Positions 42,448-52,020 of a DNA stretch of 64,000 bases are shown one piece after another. The translations under genes and the position numbers were made by a program. Position 1 is the first letter of the stretch, and every line of letters begins with the position of its first letter. The notes under the pieces were generated by a model that was given only the letters and a program-made list of their open reading frames with translations, searched no databases and was not told the DNA's origin. The stretch is taken from contig JAEXIT010000001.1 in NCBI GenBank assembly GCA_023446155.1, positions 199,606-263,605 on the forward strand. The letters are read 5' to 3'. The DNA is from Bacteroidota bacterium. Lineage in GTDB: Bacteria > Bacteroidota > Bacteroidia > Flavobacteriales > Flavobacteriaceae.

Positions 42448-42476
42448 ATTATTTGTAACCGATAAAAATTACGTTT

Positions 42477-43943
42477 ATGGAGAAAAATCTACGATCTGCA
42501 CACAAAATCCTTTTCCTAAACACATTGGCCTTTACTATTTGTTTTGCCTGTTGGACAATGAATGGTGTTTTGGTCACGTATTTGGTAGACAATGGGATAT
42601 TTAACTGGTCGGTTGTGGAAACCGGATGGCTTTTAGGAATACCTATTTTATCCGGTTCGATTACGCGACTGCCTTTGGGTATACTTACCGATAAATATGG
42701 GGGCAAGGTGGTTTTTGCCTGGTTGTTGTTAGGCTGTTCGATTCCGTTGTTTTTAATCTATTTTGTCCATTCCTATTGGGTCTACTTTTTACTAAGTATC
42801 TGTTTTGGGATGGTAGGTGCCAGTTTTGCCGTCGGAATTGCCTTTACCTCCATCTGGTACCCCAAAGAATGGCAGGGAAGAGCATTGGGCATTTTCGGCA
42901 TGGGAAATGCGGGAGCCGCACTAACAACCTTTTTAGCACCGGCGACTTTAAATGCCTTATCGGCTTCTGATCCGGAAAACGGATGGCGCTGGTTACCGGT
43001 AATCTATGGTATTACATTAATTGTTATGGGCCTTGTTTTTCTCTTTTTTGTAAAAAATAAAAAAGTAACGGGACAAGTAAAAACAACAAAAGAATTACTT
43101 GCGCCACTAAAGAAAACACGGGTATGGCGTTTCGGACTTTATTATTTTCTGGTTTTCGGTTTGTTTGTGGCTTTTTCCCAATGGTTATTACCATACTATG
43201 TCAATGTATACAAAACATCATTGGTATTAGGGGGGCTATTGACCTCAGCATTTAGTTTACCGAGTGGTGTAATCCGAGCATTAGGAGGGTATTTGTCGGA
43301 TAAATTTGGTGCCCGGAAAGTCATGTACTGGGTATTGTATTCTTCATTGATTATAAGTGGATTACTGATGTTACCCAAAATGGATATACTCACACCGGGG
43401 AAAGGTATTGTGGCGAAGAAAGCAGACGTCGTTACGGAAGTTACCGAAAATAAAGTCGTATTGGGAAATGAAACACTTACAATAAAAGAAAAACCGGAAA
43501 TCCCGGAAAAAACAAGCATACTTCCCGAGTTATTCTCCTGGCAGGAAATAGTGGTAAAACAGAACCAGCACGTTCGGAAAAAAGAACTTTTAGCAGAAGG
43601 GGTTACCCTGATCAAATTTGAAGCTCATATCTGGGTATTTTCCCTGTTGGTAATCGCTATAGGGATTGTCTGGGGAATAGGAAAAGCGGCTGTCTATAAA
43701 CATATTCCGGAATACTTTCCCAACGAAGTAGGAATCGTAGGAGGGATGGTTGGGCTTATTGGCGGATTAGGTGGATTTATCGGACCAATTCTGTTCGGTT
43801 ACCTATTGGATTTTTCAGATTTATGGACAAGCTCCTGGATTTTTGTTTTTGCCATTTCTGCTGTTTCACTTTACTGGATGGCACGCACCATTACAAAAAT
43901 GACACATAAAGAAGCACCCCATCTCACACACCGTATCGAATAA
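42477..43943 (+). CDS. narK: NarK-type nitrate/nitrite transporter with soluble insertion
   Basis: A 488-residue major facilitator protein. The N-terminal half has the family signatures SGSITRLPLGILTDKYGG and FGMGNAGAALTTF, the latter a nitrate-signature-type loop (GxGNxG-like). Twelve membrane helices are expected. An unusual hydrophilic insertion of about 80 residues (about 303-383) lies in the second half; it includes VKQNQHVRKKELLAEGVT, which resembles a barrel-sandwich (lipoyl-type) hairpin. The first gene of the plus-strand nitrate unit, it is followed by a second NarK gene after 76 bases. It imports nitrate or exchanges it for nitrite. Confidence 0.88.
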   Translation: MEKNLRSAHKILFLNTLAFTICFACWTMNGVLVTYLVDNGIFNWSVVETGWLLGIPILSGSITRLPLGILTDKYGGKVVFAWLLLGCSIPLFLIYFVHSYWVYFLLSICFGMVGASFAVGIAFTSIWYPKEWQGRALGIFGMGNAGAALTTFLAPATLNALSASDPENGWRWLPVIYGITLIVMGLVFLFFVKNKKVTGQVKTTKELLAPLKKTRVWRFGLYYFLVFGLFVAFSQWLLPYYVNVYKTSLVLGGLLTSAFSLPSGVIRALGGYLSDKFGARKVMYWVLYSSLIISGLLMLPKMDILTPGKGIVAKKADVVTEVTENKVVLGNETLTIKEKPEIPEKTSILPELFSWQEIVVKQNQHVRKKELLAEGVTLIKFEAHIWVFSLLVIAIGIVWGIGKAAVYKHIPEYFPNEVGIVGGMVGLIGGLGGFIGPILFGYLLDFSDLWTSSWIFVFAISAVSLYWMARTITKMTHKEAPHLTHRIE

Positions 43944-44019
43944 TTAAGTATAGGAGTTGGAACACAAACCTAACCGACACAGCTAGGCGAATAAAATTAA
44001 AAACATTAAACTATTTTAT

Positions 44020-45348
44020 ATGAATTCACAGTGGCTGACGAATTACGATCCCAATGATGAACAATTTTGGGACAAAAAAGGCAAGAAAATAGCCTGGAAA
44101 ACACTTACGATTACAACAATTGCATTAACCATTTCTTTTATCACCTGGTTTTTGTTTAGTGTAGTAGTGATTAAATTACCAAAAATCGGATTTGATTTTT
44201 CGAATGACCAGCTTTTTTGGCTGGCGGCAATGCCGGGTCTGTCTGGCGGATTACTGAGGATACTGAATACGTTTCTGATTCCGCTTTTCGGAACAAGAAA
44301 AGTAATTACGGTAACGACATTAATTAAGATTATTCCTTTGTTAATGCTCGGTTTTGCGGTCATGAATCCCGAAACGACGTATGGTTATTTTATGTTGATA
44401 GCCTTTTTAATGGGAATTGGAGGGGGAGACTTTTCGTCTTATATGCCTTCGACCTCTTTATTTTTTCCCAAAAAAGAATTGGGTACGGCATTGGGAATAC
44501 AAGCCGGAATCGGAAACTTTGGCGTATGTCTGGTTCAGTTACTGTCGCCATTAGTACTGAGCCTGGGGATTTTTTCCTTTGTAGGTGGTGGTGAAATTAT
44601 TGCCGCTACCGGTGAGGTAATATTTTTGGAAAACGTAGCTTTTCTCTATGTTGTTCCTTTACTTCTGGTTGGGATCTGGGCATGGTTTTCGTTAAAAAAC
44701 ATTCCGGTAAAAGCGTCATTTAAAGAACAATTGGATATATTCGGAGACAAGCATACCTGGTATTGTACGTTGACTTATTTTATGACTTTTGGAACATTTG
44801 CCGGTTTGGCTGCGGCCTTTCCGATGATGATAAAAAGTCTTTATGTGCCATTGGAAGCCGATTTAGATCCATTACAATATGCTTTTTACGGCCCATTAAT
44901 CGGTTCTTTAGTACGGGTGATTTTTGGTAAAATTGCCGATAAAACCGGAGGTGCAATTCTAACACACATTACAGGTGTCGCTCTGATAATCCTATTTGGA
45001 ATATTGATTTTGGGTGGCTATCTGACACCAACGTCAATGGAGCAATTTCCGGCATTTGTGACGATCATTTTGTTGATTTTCTTTTTTACCGGAGTTGGCA
45101 ATGCGGCAACTTTTAAACAATTCCCGATTATATTTTCGGATTCGCCGAGAAAAGCGGCCGGTGTAATCGGATGGACTTCAGCAATAGCTGCTTTTGGGCC
45201 CTTTGTATTTAATGTATTGATTACCCAGTCCAGAGCGATTACCGGAGATACCCGTTTGTTTTTCGGATTGGTCTTTATAATCTGTATATGGGCGACTTTT
45301 ATCAATTGGAAATGCTATACCCGAAAAGGGTGTGAACGACCGAGTTGA
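44020..45348 (+). CDS. narK: NarK-type nitrate/nitrite transporter (second)
   Basis: A 442-residue major facilitator protein of the nitrate-nitrite porter family. It carries the conserved GIGGGDFSSYMPSTSLFFPKK and GTALGIQAGIGNFG loops, the latter matching the nitrate signature. A charged N-terminus (DPNDEQFWDKKGKK) precedes the first helix. It has no large insertion, unlike the preceding transporter. Two adjacent and differing NarK proteins often do different jobs, such as proton-coupled nitrate import and nitrate/nitrite exchange. The exact roles cannot be read. Confidence 0.88.
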   Translation: MNSQWLTNYDPNDEQFWDKKGKKIAWKTLTITTIALTISFITWFLFSVVVIKLPKIGFDFSNDQLFWLAAMPGLSGGLLRILNTFLIPLFGTRKVITVTTLIKIIPLLMLGFAVMNPETTYGYFMLIAFLMGIGGGDFSSYMPSTSLFFPKKELGTALGIQAGIGNFGVCLVQLLSPLVLSLGIFSFVGGGEIIAATGEVIFLENVAFLYVVPLLLVGIWAWFSLKNIPVKASFKEQLDIFGDKHTWYCTLTYFMTFGTFAGLAAAFPMMIKSLYVPLEADLDPLQYAFYGPLIGSLVRVIFGKIADKTGGAILTHITGVALIILFGILILGGYLTPTSMEQFPAFVTIILLIFFFTGVGNAATFKQFPIIFSDSPRKAAGVIGWTSAIAAFGPFVFNVLITQSRAITGDTRLFFGLVFIICIWATFINWKCYTRKGCERPS

Positions 45349-45438
45349 TAATCATTAAAATGCCCCCTTATTTAACAACGATTTTTTGTCATAAAATCTC
45401 CCCCCCGGCAAGCAAATTATTAATTAAAAAATCAGGAT

Positions 45439-46719
45439 ATGTTAAAAAAACTAATGGTGTTTTGCCTTTGTTGCGGTTTTTATTTTACCAATGCTCAGGT
45501 CGACAGTCTTAAAATGAACATCGATTTCAGAACGCGTGCGGAATTAGATAACGGTCAGAAAACCTTAATTCCGAAAGGGAAAAATCCAGAAGCTACGATA
45601 TTTTCAAGAGCCAGAATCGGATTGGATTATTATTATCAGAATCTTGAAATGTATTTTTCAGGACAGGATGTCAGAATCTGGGGGGAAACTGCTACCACTC
45701 AGGCTAAAAATCAAAATTTTACGGTTAACGAGGCCTGGGCAAAATTCCAGTTTAATCCGGCAGTGGGAGTAAAGTTTGGACGTCAGATACTGTCCTATGA
45801 TAACGAAAGATTGGTGGGAGCACTCGATTGGGCAATGCAGGGGAGGAGTTTCGATGCCTTAAAAGGGATTTTTTCTCTTGGAAAAAACACAAAATTAGAA
45901 GCGGTGGTGACCTATAATAATGATGGCGATGATACGAACGACACAGCTACCAACGAAGTATATGGTATTGCAGATAGTGGTGAAAAAACAAAATCATTGC
46001 AATTGCTACATTATCAGTATAAAGATTCTAAGAAAGCACGGTTTTCCGTTATTGCGATGAACAACGTACTCCAAAATGCAGATGGTACGCATTATGATAT
46101 GCTGACAACCGGGGTGAATGCCGGAAAATATTTTGATAACTTCGGAATTTTTGGGTCCGGATATTATCAAACCGGTAAAAATACAGCCGGGCAGCGTAAA
46201 AAAGCATATCAATTCTCCATTAATGCCGATTTTATTATCAGTAAAGGGTGTAATGTAGTAGCCGGTACGGAGTGGTTATCCGGAAAGAATTTCGATACGG
46301 ATGCGACAGAAAATCGGTCCTTTAGTCCGATGTATGGTACCAATCATAAATTCAATGGCTTTATGGACTATTTTTATGTAGGTAATCATTTTAATACGTT
46401 TGGACTTAACGATTATTATCTTCTGACAAAAATAAAGTTCAGCCCTAAATCCAGTCTGATGGGAAATGTTCATGCCTTTACCACCAATGGAAAATTAGGA
46501 TTGGATAAAGAAGGAGAAGAGCGGTCTAAATACCTTGGAACAGAATTAGATTTGGTATTTCATCAGAAATTAAGTAAACAATTGGGGCTATTTCTTGGAC
46601 ATTCTTTTATGTTTGCTTCCGACAGTATGAATACATTAAAAAACGTTAGCAATCCTGAAAAAATACAAACCTGGACCTGGTTAGCGTTGCATTTTAATCC
46701 GTCGTTTAAGTTAAAATAG
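45439..46719 (+). CDS. Outer-membrane porin, alginate-export-like
   Basis: A 426-residue protein with a signal peptide (MLKKLMVFCLCCGFYFTNAQ). The rest is rich in alternating beta strands ending in an aromatic-type strand (WTWLALHFNPSFKLK). The early strands (NIDFRTRAELDNGQ, FSRARIGLDYYYQNLEMYFSGQDVRIWGE) resemble the alginate_exp/porin family. It follows the NarK genes and is probably the outer-membrane entry for nitrate in this cluster; that link is by position. A strong terminator follows. Confidence 0.8.
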   Translation: MLKKLMVFCLCCGFYFTNAQVDSLKMNIDFRTRAELDNGQKTLIPKGKNPEATIFSRARIGLDYYYQNLEMYFSGQDVRIWGETATTQAKNQNFTVNEAWAKFQFNPAVGVKFGRQILSYDNERLVGALDWAMQGRSFDALKGIFSLGKNTKLEAVVTYNNDGDDTNDTATNEVYGIADSGEKTKSLQLLHYQYKDSKKARFSVIAMNNVLQNADGTHYDMLTTGVNAGKYFDNFGIFGSGYYQTGKNTAGQRKKAYQFSINADFIISKGCNVVAGTEWLSGKNFDTDATENRSFSPMYGTNHKFNGFMDYFYVGNHFNTFGLNDYYLLTKIKFSPKSSLMGNVHAFTTNGKLGLDKEGEERSKYLGTELDLVFHQKLSKQLGLFLGHSFMFASDSMNTLKNVSNPEKIQTWTWLALHFNPSFKLK

Positions 46720-46747
46720 AACCTTTTTACTCCGTATAAAGTAAAAT

Positions 46748-46779
46748 AAAACCCCGGAAGTTATTATTTCCGGGGTTTT
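46748..46779. terminator. Bidirectional terminator
   Basis: A strong stem aaaaccccggaa / ttccggggtttt with a 8-base loop, lying between the plus-strand porin gene and the minus-strand metallopeptidase gene. Confidence 0.85.
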
Positions 46780-46802
46780 GCTTTTATAATAGTCCTAATG
46801 AA

Positions 46803-47657
46803 TTAGTTTAGTTCGGCAAAAGTATCTCCTTTTCGAATATCGCCAGTTTGATAACCGCGTTTAAACCATTCGATACGTTGTGCGGATGTGCCATGTGTAA
46901 AAGAATCCGGGGTAACATGTCCCTGCATTTTTTTCTGAATCGCATCATCGCCCACTGCTTGCGCGGCGCTAAGAGCCTCTTCAATATCGCCCTCTTCCAG
47001 GTATTTCTGATTGTAATGTGCCCATAAACCGGCATAGAAATCGGCTTGTAGTTCGAGAGAAACCGAGAGTTTATTAGCCGCAGTCTGACTAAGTCCCTGT
47101 TGTAATTTTCGAACTTTTCCGGATGTTCCAAGTAAAGTCTGGACATGGTGGCCTACTTCGTGTGCAATGACGTAGGCAATCGCAAAGTCACCACCTTTGG
47201 CTCCGAAACGGGTCCGCAATTCTTCAAAAAAAGCCAGGTCCATATATACCTTACGGTCGGCAGGACAATAGAAAGGACCGGTCGCAGCGGTAGCATTTCC
47301 GCAAGCTGTAGATACATTGTCAGTAAACAATACCATTCCGGGATTTTCATACGTCATCCCATTTTCCTGGAACACTTTAGCCCAGGTAGTTTCGGTAAAT
47401 CCAAGAACGGTAGTAGCAAAATCACCCAGTTCTTTTTGTTCCGGAGTTAATTCGCGCTGTTGTACCTGTTCGGTAGATTGTCCCTGCTGTAACTGCTCCA
47501 AAAGGGGAGTGAGTTGCTGGGCATTTTCACCTCCAAACATATTGATCAATAAAATAATAATACCGATAAGTCCACCACCGGCAGCAATTTTACCACCGGA
47601 AGACATACCACGACGGTCTTCTACATTTTCACTTTTACGTTCGCCTTTCCATTTCAT
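46803..47657 (-). CDS. Neutral zinc metallopeptidase (YpfJ family)
   Basis: A 284-residue protein. An N-terminal membrane anchor (about 21-42) with a glycine-rich run is followed by a linker rich in glutamine, then the catalytic domain. HEVGHH at 166-171 gives the zinc ligands and catalytic glutamate, and the downstream LELQADFYAGLWAHY supplies the third ligand. The domain also has two cysteines (STACGNATAATGPFYCP) that probably form a disulfide, so it faces the periplasm. It matches the YpfJ/neutral zinc metallopeptidase family. It is followed by a membrane protein gene on the same strand. Confidence 0.9.
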   Translation of the reverse strand: MKWKGERKSENVEDRRGMSSGGKIAAGGGLIGIIILLINMFGGENAQQLTPLLEQLQQGQSTEQVQQRELTPEQKELGDFATTVLGFTETTWAKVFQENGMTYENPGMVLFTDNVSTACGNATAATGPFYCPADRKVYMDLAFFEELRTRFGAKGGDFAIAYVIAHEVGHHVQTLLGTSGKVRKLQQGLSQTAANKLSVSLELQADFYAGLWAHYNQKYLEEGDIEEALSAAQAVGDDAIQKKMQGHVTPDSFTHGTSAQRIEWFKRGYQTGDIRKGDTFAELN

Positions 47658-47676
47658 AGGTTAGGATTTTATAAGG

Positions 47677-48468
47677 TTAGTAAGAATCAGATCGGCCGAT
47701 TTCTTCGATTTCGCTTTCATCGGAACCAAAAATATTTTTATAAATAGTGTAATACATACAATAAATATAAGGAATGGTGAAAAATACACCCAAACAAAAG
47801 GCAATCAAACCCGTTAACGAACCTATAAAAGCGACAATTAACGCTAGTAAAATCGTTAAAGGTGCCTTATTTACCAAAGTAATACTGTTTGAAATAGCAT
47901 CTTTAACAGATAGATTTCCTAAGATAAGAAGGGGTAGGGTAAGACAAGTTAGAAAACTAATGATCATGCTTACAAACGTCCCTACGAAGTTCATGTTTAG
48001 CAATTGTAATAATGCTCCGATTAAAGCCGATGTCGACGCAATGATAAGACTGGCTGTAAAAATGGAAATAAACTTCGTTGATTTATAATATTCGAAAGCC
48101 GTACCCATACTAAATTCCCGATTGTTATCCGCATCGGATGACATTTTGATGATTCCAGCCGAAAACGGAGCTGTTAAAGCCGCTATTATCGTATTGACCA
48201 CAGCTGAAATGATAATAAAATTACGTGATAGGCCATTATTTTGTTCCAATTGAGAAAAATCCTGTACATAGCGTTCTAATCCGTAAAAAACAGAAATACC
48301 ACCAACCAGGAAAACAGTAATAATAATGGCTATGATCAGAAAAGCCAAACCGGCCATCAACGCTATTTTTTTATAGTTATCAAAACTCTGGTCGATTAGC
48401 GCGCCGGTTTCCAGTTGTAATCCATTTCGGTTAATTTCTTCGAGTCTTTTTTTAATGTTTTGTTGCAT
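47677..48468 (-). CDS. Six-helix membrane protein
   Basis: A 263-residue integral membrane protein with about six hydrophobic segments. I do not assign it to a named function; similar Bacteroidota proteins have been annotated inconsistently. It begins with a charged cytoplasmic helix (KKRLEEINRNGLQLETGALIDQ) and ends in an acidic tail. It lies 19 bases from the metallopeptidase gene and 30 bases from the DUF5723-like gene, all on the minus strand, so the three may be one operon. Confidence 0.75.
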   Translation of the reverse strand: MQQNIKKRLEEINRNGLQLETGALIDQSFDNYKKIALMAGLAFLIIAIIITVFLVGGISVFYGLERYVQDFSQLEQNNGLSRNFIIISAVVNTIIAALTAPFSAGIIKMSSDADNNREFSMGTAFEYYKSTKFISIFTASLIIASTSALIGALLQLLNMNFVGTFVSMIISFLTCLTLPLLILGNLSVKDAISNSITLVNKAPLTILLALIVAFIGSLTGLIAFCLGVFFTIPYIYCMYYTIYKNIFGSDESEIEEIGRSDSY

Positions 48469-48498
48469 TTTTAGTTCTTTAAATTATGATTTCGGTGT

Positions 48499-49827
48499 TT
48501 AAAAACCAACCCGGAAGCCCAAATAGGCGTCGGCTTGTTTGGTATTATTTATTAAGGCGGTTACGATTGATCCCGAACCCAGATAAAATCCGCCTAAACG
48601 GAATCCGATTCCTCCGGTTAAACCGGAAATCTCGTTATTGGACCAAGGAGAATAGATTTCATAGTTTTGAGATGAAAAACGTGGTGTTATTGTAACGACA
48701 TTCTGAGCCGTAGCCAGGTCATTTTTAGTATCGTCTACCACCTTTTGTTGCATATAAGCGGTTACATACCACTTATTGTGAATATGTACATCGGCATAAG
48801 CCGAAATAAGTGTTGGCATCTTTACTTTAAAATCTTTGGTTGTATTGTCAATCGTAACATAACCACTGTTGATAAGGATTTGCTCGATTTCTTTTATGTT
48901 GTCGACACCTTCAAACTGGTTTAGGTCAAAACTTTGAAGGCCTTCAACCGACAGGCTGTAATTTTGGGAAACATTATTATCGGCTTTAAAAGTCATACTA
49001 CCAATGTTTCGAACAGCCAGTCCGGCATTTATTTTATAGCCGCTGTCATCTTGCTCTTTCCACTGGTAATTAACGCCCAAATCAACCGCATAACCATTGA
49101 TTCCGTTACCAAAAAACTGATTGAAATTACTACTGTCGGTAAAACCATCAGCCAATGCACCGGAATATGAAACGTTCAAAGCGGCATGCGCATTTGTCAA
49201 TTCCACATCACCTAAAGTATTGGTTACGGTACCGCTAAATTTATCTGCGGCGATGTTGGCATAAGAACCCGGGAAAAGCAATTTAAAAGTAGCTCCGCCG
49301 CTAAATTTATGCTGATGATCTTCAAAAACGATACGGGAAGCCGAAAAACCGATTTCACCCCATGTTAAGGCATTGACACGTTGGTTATGATCCAATGCAA
49401 TTATTGACGATCCGATAAACGAATTGCGTACCGCATTAGCCAAATTGACGTCAACATCGATTAAATTGGCCTTGATTTTTGCAGAAGAAGTAACTGCAAA
49501 AGTCCATTTTTCGTGCTTCATTGCGAAGGAAGGACCGAGAATTTCGGCATCCAGACGCATATTAACCGGTTTGTCTCCTTCAAAAATCTTATCTTCCAGA
49601 TTACCGCCATTTACGATATCCTTAAAACTGATTTTGTTATTAGAAACGTTTACGCTGGTATTAAAAATATTGACTTCAAACCGGTTACTCAGATTACTTA
49701 GTTCCGCCGGATTTACCGTAGCATTCAGTATTCCGGTTCTCCGGGTGGTATTGATACCGCTGAAATGCTCCTGAGCATATAAGGACGAAATAAATAAACA
49801 ACAGGAAACGACAAGTATTTTTCGCAT
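48499..49827 (-). CDS. Outer-membrane DUF5723-like protein
   Basis: A 442-residue protein with a signal peptide (MRKILVVSCCLFISSLYAQ). The mature part is beta-rich, with the recurrent HFSGINTTRRTGILNATVNPAELSNLSNRFEVNIFNTSVNV opening and an aromatic C-terminal strand (YLGFRVGF), characteristic of DUF5723 and the wider Bacteroidota outer-membrane family. It is probably an outer-membrane barrel of unknown role. Confidence 0.82.
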   Translation of the reverse strand: MRKILVVSCCLFISSLYAQEHFSGINTTRRTGILNATVNPAELSNLSNRFEVNIFNTSVNVSNNKISFKDIVNGGNLEDKIFEGDKPVNMRLDAEILGPSFAMKHEKWTFAVTSSAKIKANLIDVDVNLANAVRNSFIGSSIIALDHNQRVNALTWGEIGFSASRIVFEDHQHKFSGGATFKLLFPGSYANIAADKFSGTVTNTLGDVELTNAHAALNVSYSGALADGFTDSSNFNQFFGNGINGYAVDLGVNYQWKEQDDSGYKINAGLAVRNIGSMTFKADNNVSQNYSLSVEGLQSFDLNQFEGVDNIKEIEQILINSGYVTIDNTTKDFKVKMPTLISAYADVHIHNKWYVTAYMQQKVVDDTKNDLATAQNVVTITPRFSSQNYEIYSPWSNNEISGLTGGIGFRLGGFYLGSGSIVTALINNTKQADAYLGFRVGF

Positions 49828-49872
49828 AAAAAAAAGAGATTAACAATTAAGTGTTAAAAATAATAAAAAAAA

Positions 49873-50601
49873 TCAAATGCTTTTCCAAATACTGTCATCA
49901 GGAATTGGGGCAATCAATACTAATGCTTCTTTACTAACCGGATGGGTGAGTACTAATTTGCGGGCATGGAGGTGAATACCGCCATCGGGATTGCTACGGT
50001 CGGAACCATATTTCAGATCGCCTTTAATCGGACTTCCGATAGCCGATAATTGGGATCGGATTTGGTGATGCCTTCCGGTATGCAAATCGATTTCCAGTGC
50101 GGTATAATTTTGAAGTACCTTGATCACCGAATACGTCAGACTAGCCATTTTACTGTCCGGAACTTCTTTCGGATAGGCTTTGGACGTATTGTTTTTGGGA
50201 TTTCGCTTTAAAAAATGGACCAGAGTGGCTGTATCCGGTACCGGGCGGTTTTTAACTACCGCCCAATAAGTTTTTTGAGTTTCCCGATTTTTAAACAATT
50301 CGTTCATGCGGGTAAGTGCTTTCGAGGTACGGGCGAATACGACAATACCGGTCGTGGGGCGATCCAAACGGTGAATAACCCCTAGGAAAACCTCTCCCGG
50401 TTTGTTGTATTTTTCTTTCAGATATTCCTTAACGACATCGCTAAGCGGTTTGTCGCCGGTTTTATCACCTTGTACAATATCACCTACACGCTTGTTGATC
50501 ACGATAAGGTGATTGTCCTCGTAAATAACCTGTAAATTGTCTTTGTTGGAAACGGTTTTATCGGTCACAGATACGATTGTATTAATATTGTTCGTTGGCA
50601 T
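49873..50601 (-). CDS. RluA-family pseudouridine synthase
   Basis: A 242-residue enzyme that makes pseudouridine in rRNA or tRNA. The HRLDRPTTGIVVFARTSKAL block holds the catalytic aspartate, and LEIDLHTGRHHQIRSQLSAIGSPIKGDLKYG is the second signature. There is no S4 domain, so it is the short RluA type. Its gene overlaps the panB 3' end by 20 bases. Confidence 0.92.
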   Translation of the reverse strand: MPTNNINTIVSVTDKTVSNKDNLQVIYEDNHLIVINKRVGDIVQGDKTGDKPLSDVVKEYLKEKYNKPGEVFLGVIHRLDRPTTGIVVFARTSKALTRMNELFKNRETQKTYWAVVKNRPVPDTATLVHFLKRNPKNNTSKAYPKEVPDSKMASLTYSVIKVLQNYTALEIDLHTGRHHQIRSQLSAIGSPIKGDLKYGSDRSNPDGGIHLHARKLVLTHPVSKEALVLIAPIPDDSIWKSI

Positions 50602-51400
50602 TCGGGAAGTCCTGTGATTTTACATCACTTACATAGTTTCCGATTGCTTTACTCATATCGTCATAAAGGTTCATATAGCGTCTTAAAAAACGCGGACTGA
50701 ATTCATGTGTCATTCCAATCATGTCGTGTAACACCAATACTTGTCCGTCGACACCACTTCCGGCACCGATTCCGATTACCGGGATCGAAATGCTTTCGGC
50801 TACTTTTTTGGCTAAAGCCGATGGGATTTTCTCCAGTACTACGGCAAAACAACCGATTTTTTCGAGCATTTTGGCATCGTCAAGGAGTTTTTGAGCTTCG
50901 GCATCTTCTTTGGCACGAACGGTATAGGTTCCAAATTTATAAATAGATTGCGGTGTTAACCCCAAATGTCCCATTACCGGTATTCCGGCATTCAGGATTC
51001 GTTTGATACTGTCTTTAATTTCACTTCCACCTTCCAGTTTTACCGCGTGAGCACCACTTTCTTTCATAATTCGGATCGACGAACGCAACGCTTCTTTCGG
51101 ATCGGATTGATACGCCCCGAAAGGTAAGTCAACGATAACCAGAGCGCGGTCAACTGCGCGAACAACGGAAGAGGCATGATAGATCATTTGATCCAAAGTG
51201 ATCGGTAATGTAGTTTCGTGTCCCGCCATAACATTGGAGGCGGAATCACCAACAAGGATAGCGTCGATTCCGGCACTGTCAACGATTTTTGCCATGGTAT
51301 AGTCATAGGCCGTTAACATGGAGATTTTCTCTCCGTTGCTTTTCATTTCAATCAACGATTTTGTTGTAATTCTTTTGTAGTCTTTTTTAGCAACTGACAT
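50582..51400 (-). CDS. panB: 3-methyl-2-oxobutanoate hydroxymethyltransferase PanB
   Basis: A 272-residue enzyme from MSVAKKDYKR (51400); the longer frame to 51580 adds 60 residues with no resemblance to the family and overlaps a plus-strand gene. PanB makes ketopantoate for coenzyme A. The metal and substrate residues are seen in ILVGDSASNVMAGHETTLP, VDLPFGAYQSDPKEAL and KLEGG, and the length is normal. It is followed by the RluA gene. Confidence 0.95.
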   Translation of the reverse strand: MSVAKKDYKRITTKSLIEMKSNGEKISMLTAYDYTMAKIVDSAGIDAILVGDSASNVMAGHETTLPITLDQMIYHASSVVRAVDRALVIVDLPFGAYQSDPKEALRSSIRIMKESGAHAVKLEGGSEIKDSIKRILNAGIPVMGHLGLTPQSIYKFGTYTVRAKEDAEAQKLLDDAKMLEKIGCFAVVLEKIPSALAKKVAESISIPVIGIGAGSGVDGQVLVLHDMIGMTHEFSPRFLRRYMNLYDDMSKAIGNYVSDVKSQDFPNANEQY

Positions 51401-51500
51401 AAGTTTCAAATTTTGGAAACGTAAAAGTACTACAATTTCTATCAATACTGTAACATAACCGGGATTAATCCTACTGATGCTGTAACCAAAGCGTATAATT

Positions 51501-51932
51501 ATGAAACATAAACTACTGCTAGTCATGCTATGTCTGTCATTCGGGATGTATGGACAGGAAAAGGATGTCGAAAATACCATCCGTACTTTTTTCGACGGAT
51601 TTCATGGGAAAGACACCCTAAAAATCAAGTCGGTTTGCCATGATAAAATGATTTTACAATCGATACAGGAAAGCCCGAAAGGCAACCGACTGAGTGACGA
51701 AACATCGGGCGCTTTTTTTAAAGCGATAGCCAGTTTTCCGGCACAAATGACTTTTCAGGAAAAAATCCTGAGCTATAAAATTCAGATCGACGGTACGATG
51801 GCACACGCATGGACGCCATATGAATTTTATATCAATGGAAAACTAAGCCATTCCGGAGTCAATTCGTTCCAGTTATTTAAAGAAAACGGAACCTGGAAGA
51901 TCATTTATATTGTGGATACGAGGCGGAAATAG
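51501..51932 (+). CDS. Secreted NTF2-like protein
   Basis: A 143-residue protein with a signal peptide (MKHKLLLVMLCLSFGMYGQ) and a cystatin-like alpha+beta fold with the pattern IRTFFDGFHGKDTLKIKSV ... WKIIYIVDTRRK, typical of SnoaL/NTF2-like proteins. Ligand and role are unknown. It stands alone, divergent from panB. Confidence 0.8.
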   Translation: MKHKLLLVMLCLSFGMYGQEKDVENTIRTFFDGFHGKDTLKIKSVCHDKMILQSIQESPKGNRLSDETSGAFFKAIASFPAQMTFQEKILSYKIQIDGTMAHAWTPYEFYINGKLSHSGVNSFQLFKENGTWKIIYIVDTRRK

Positions 51933-52020
51933 AACAATTTGATCAAATTAATTTGCGATAGTGTATTGAAGTTATAAATATTCAGGGTATTTTGGGCTCA
52001 AATTTAATAGAAGCAATTTG

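Noticed and set aside
51401..51580. 60-residue N-terminal extension of PanB
   Set aside because: The extension is unlike the family and overlaps the divergent NTF2-like gene; the ATG at 51400 gives the normal length.
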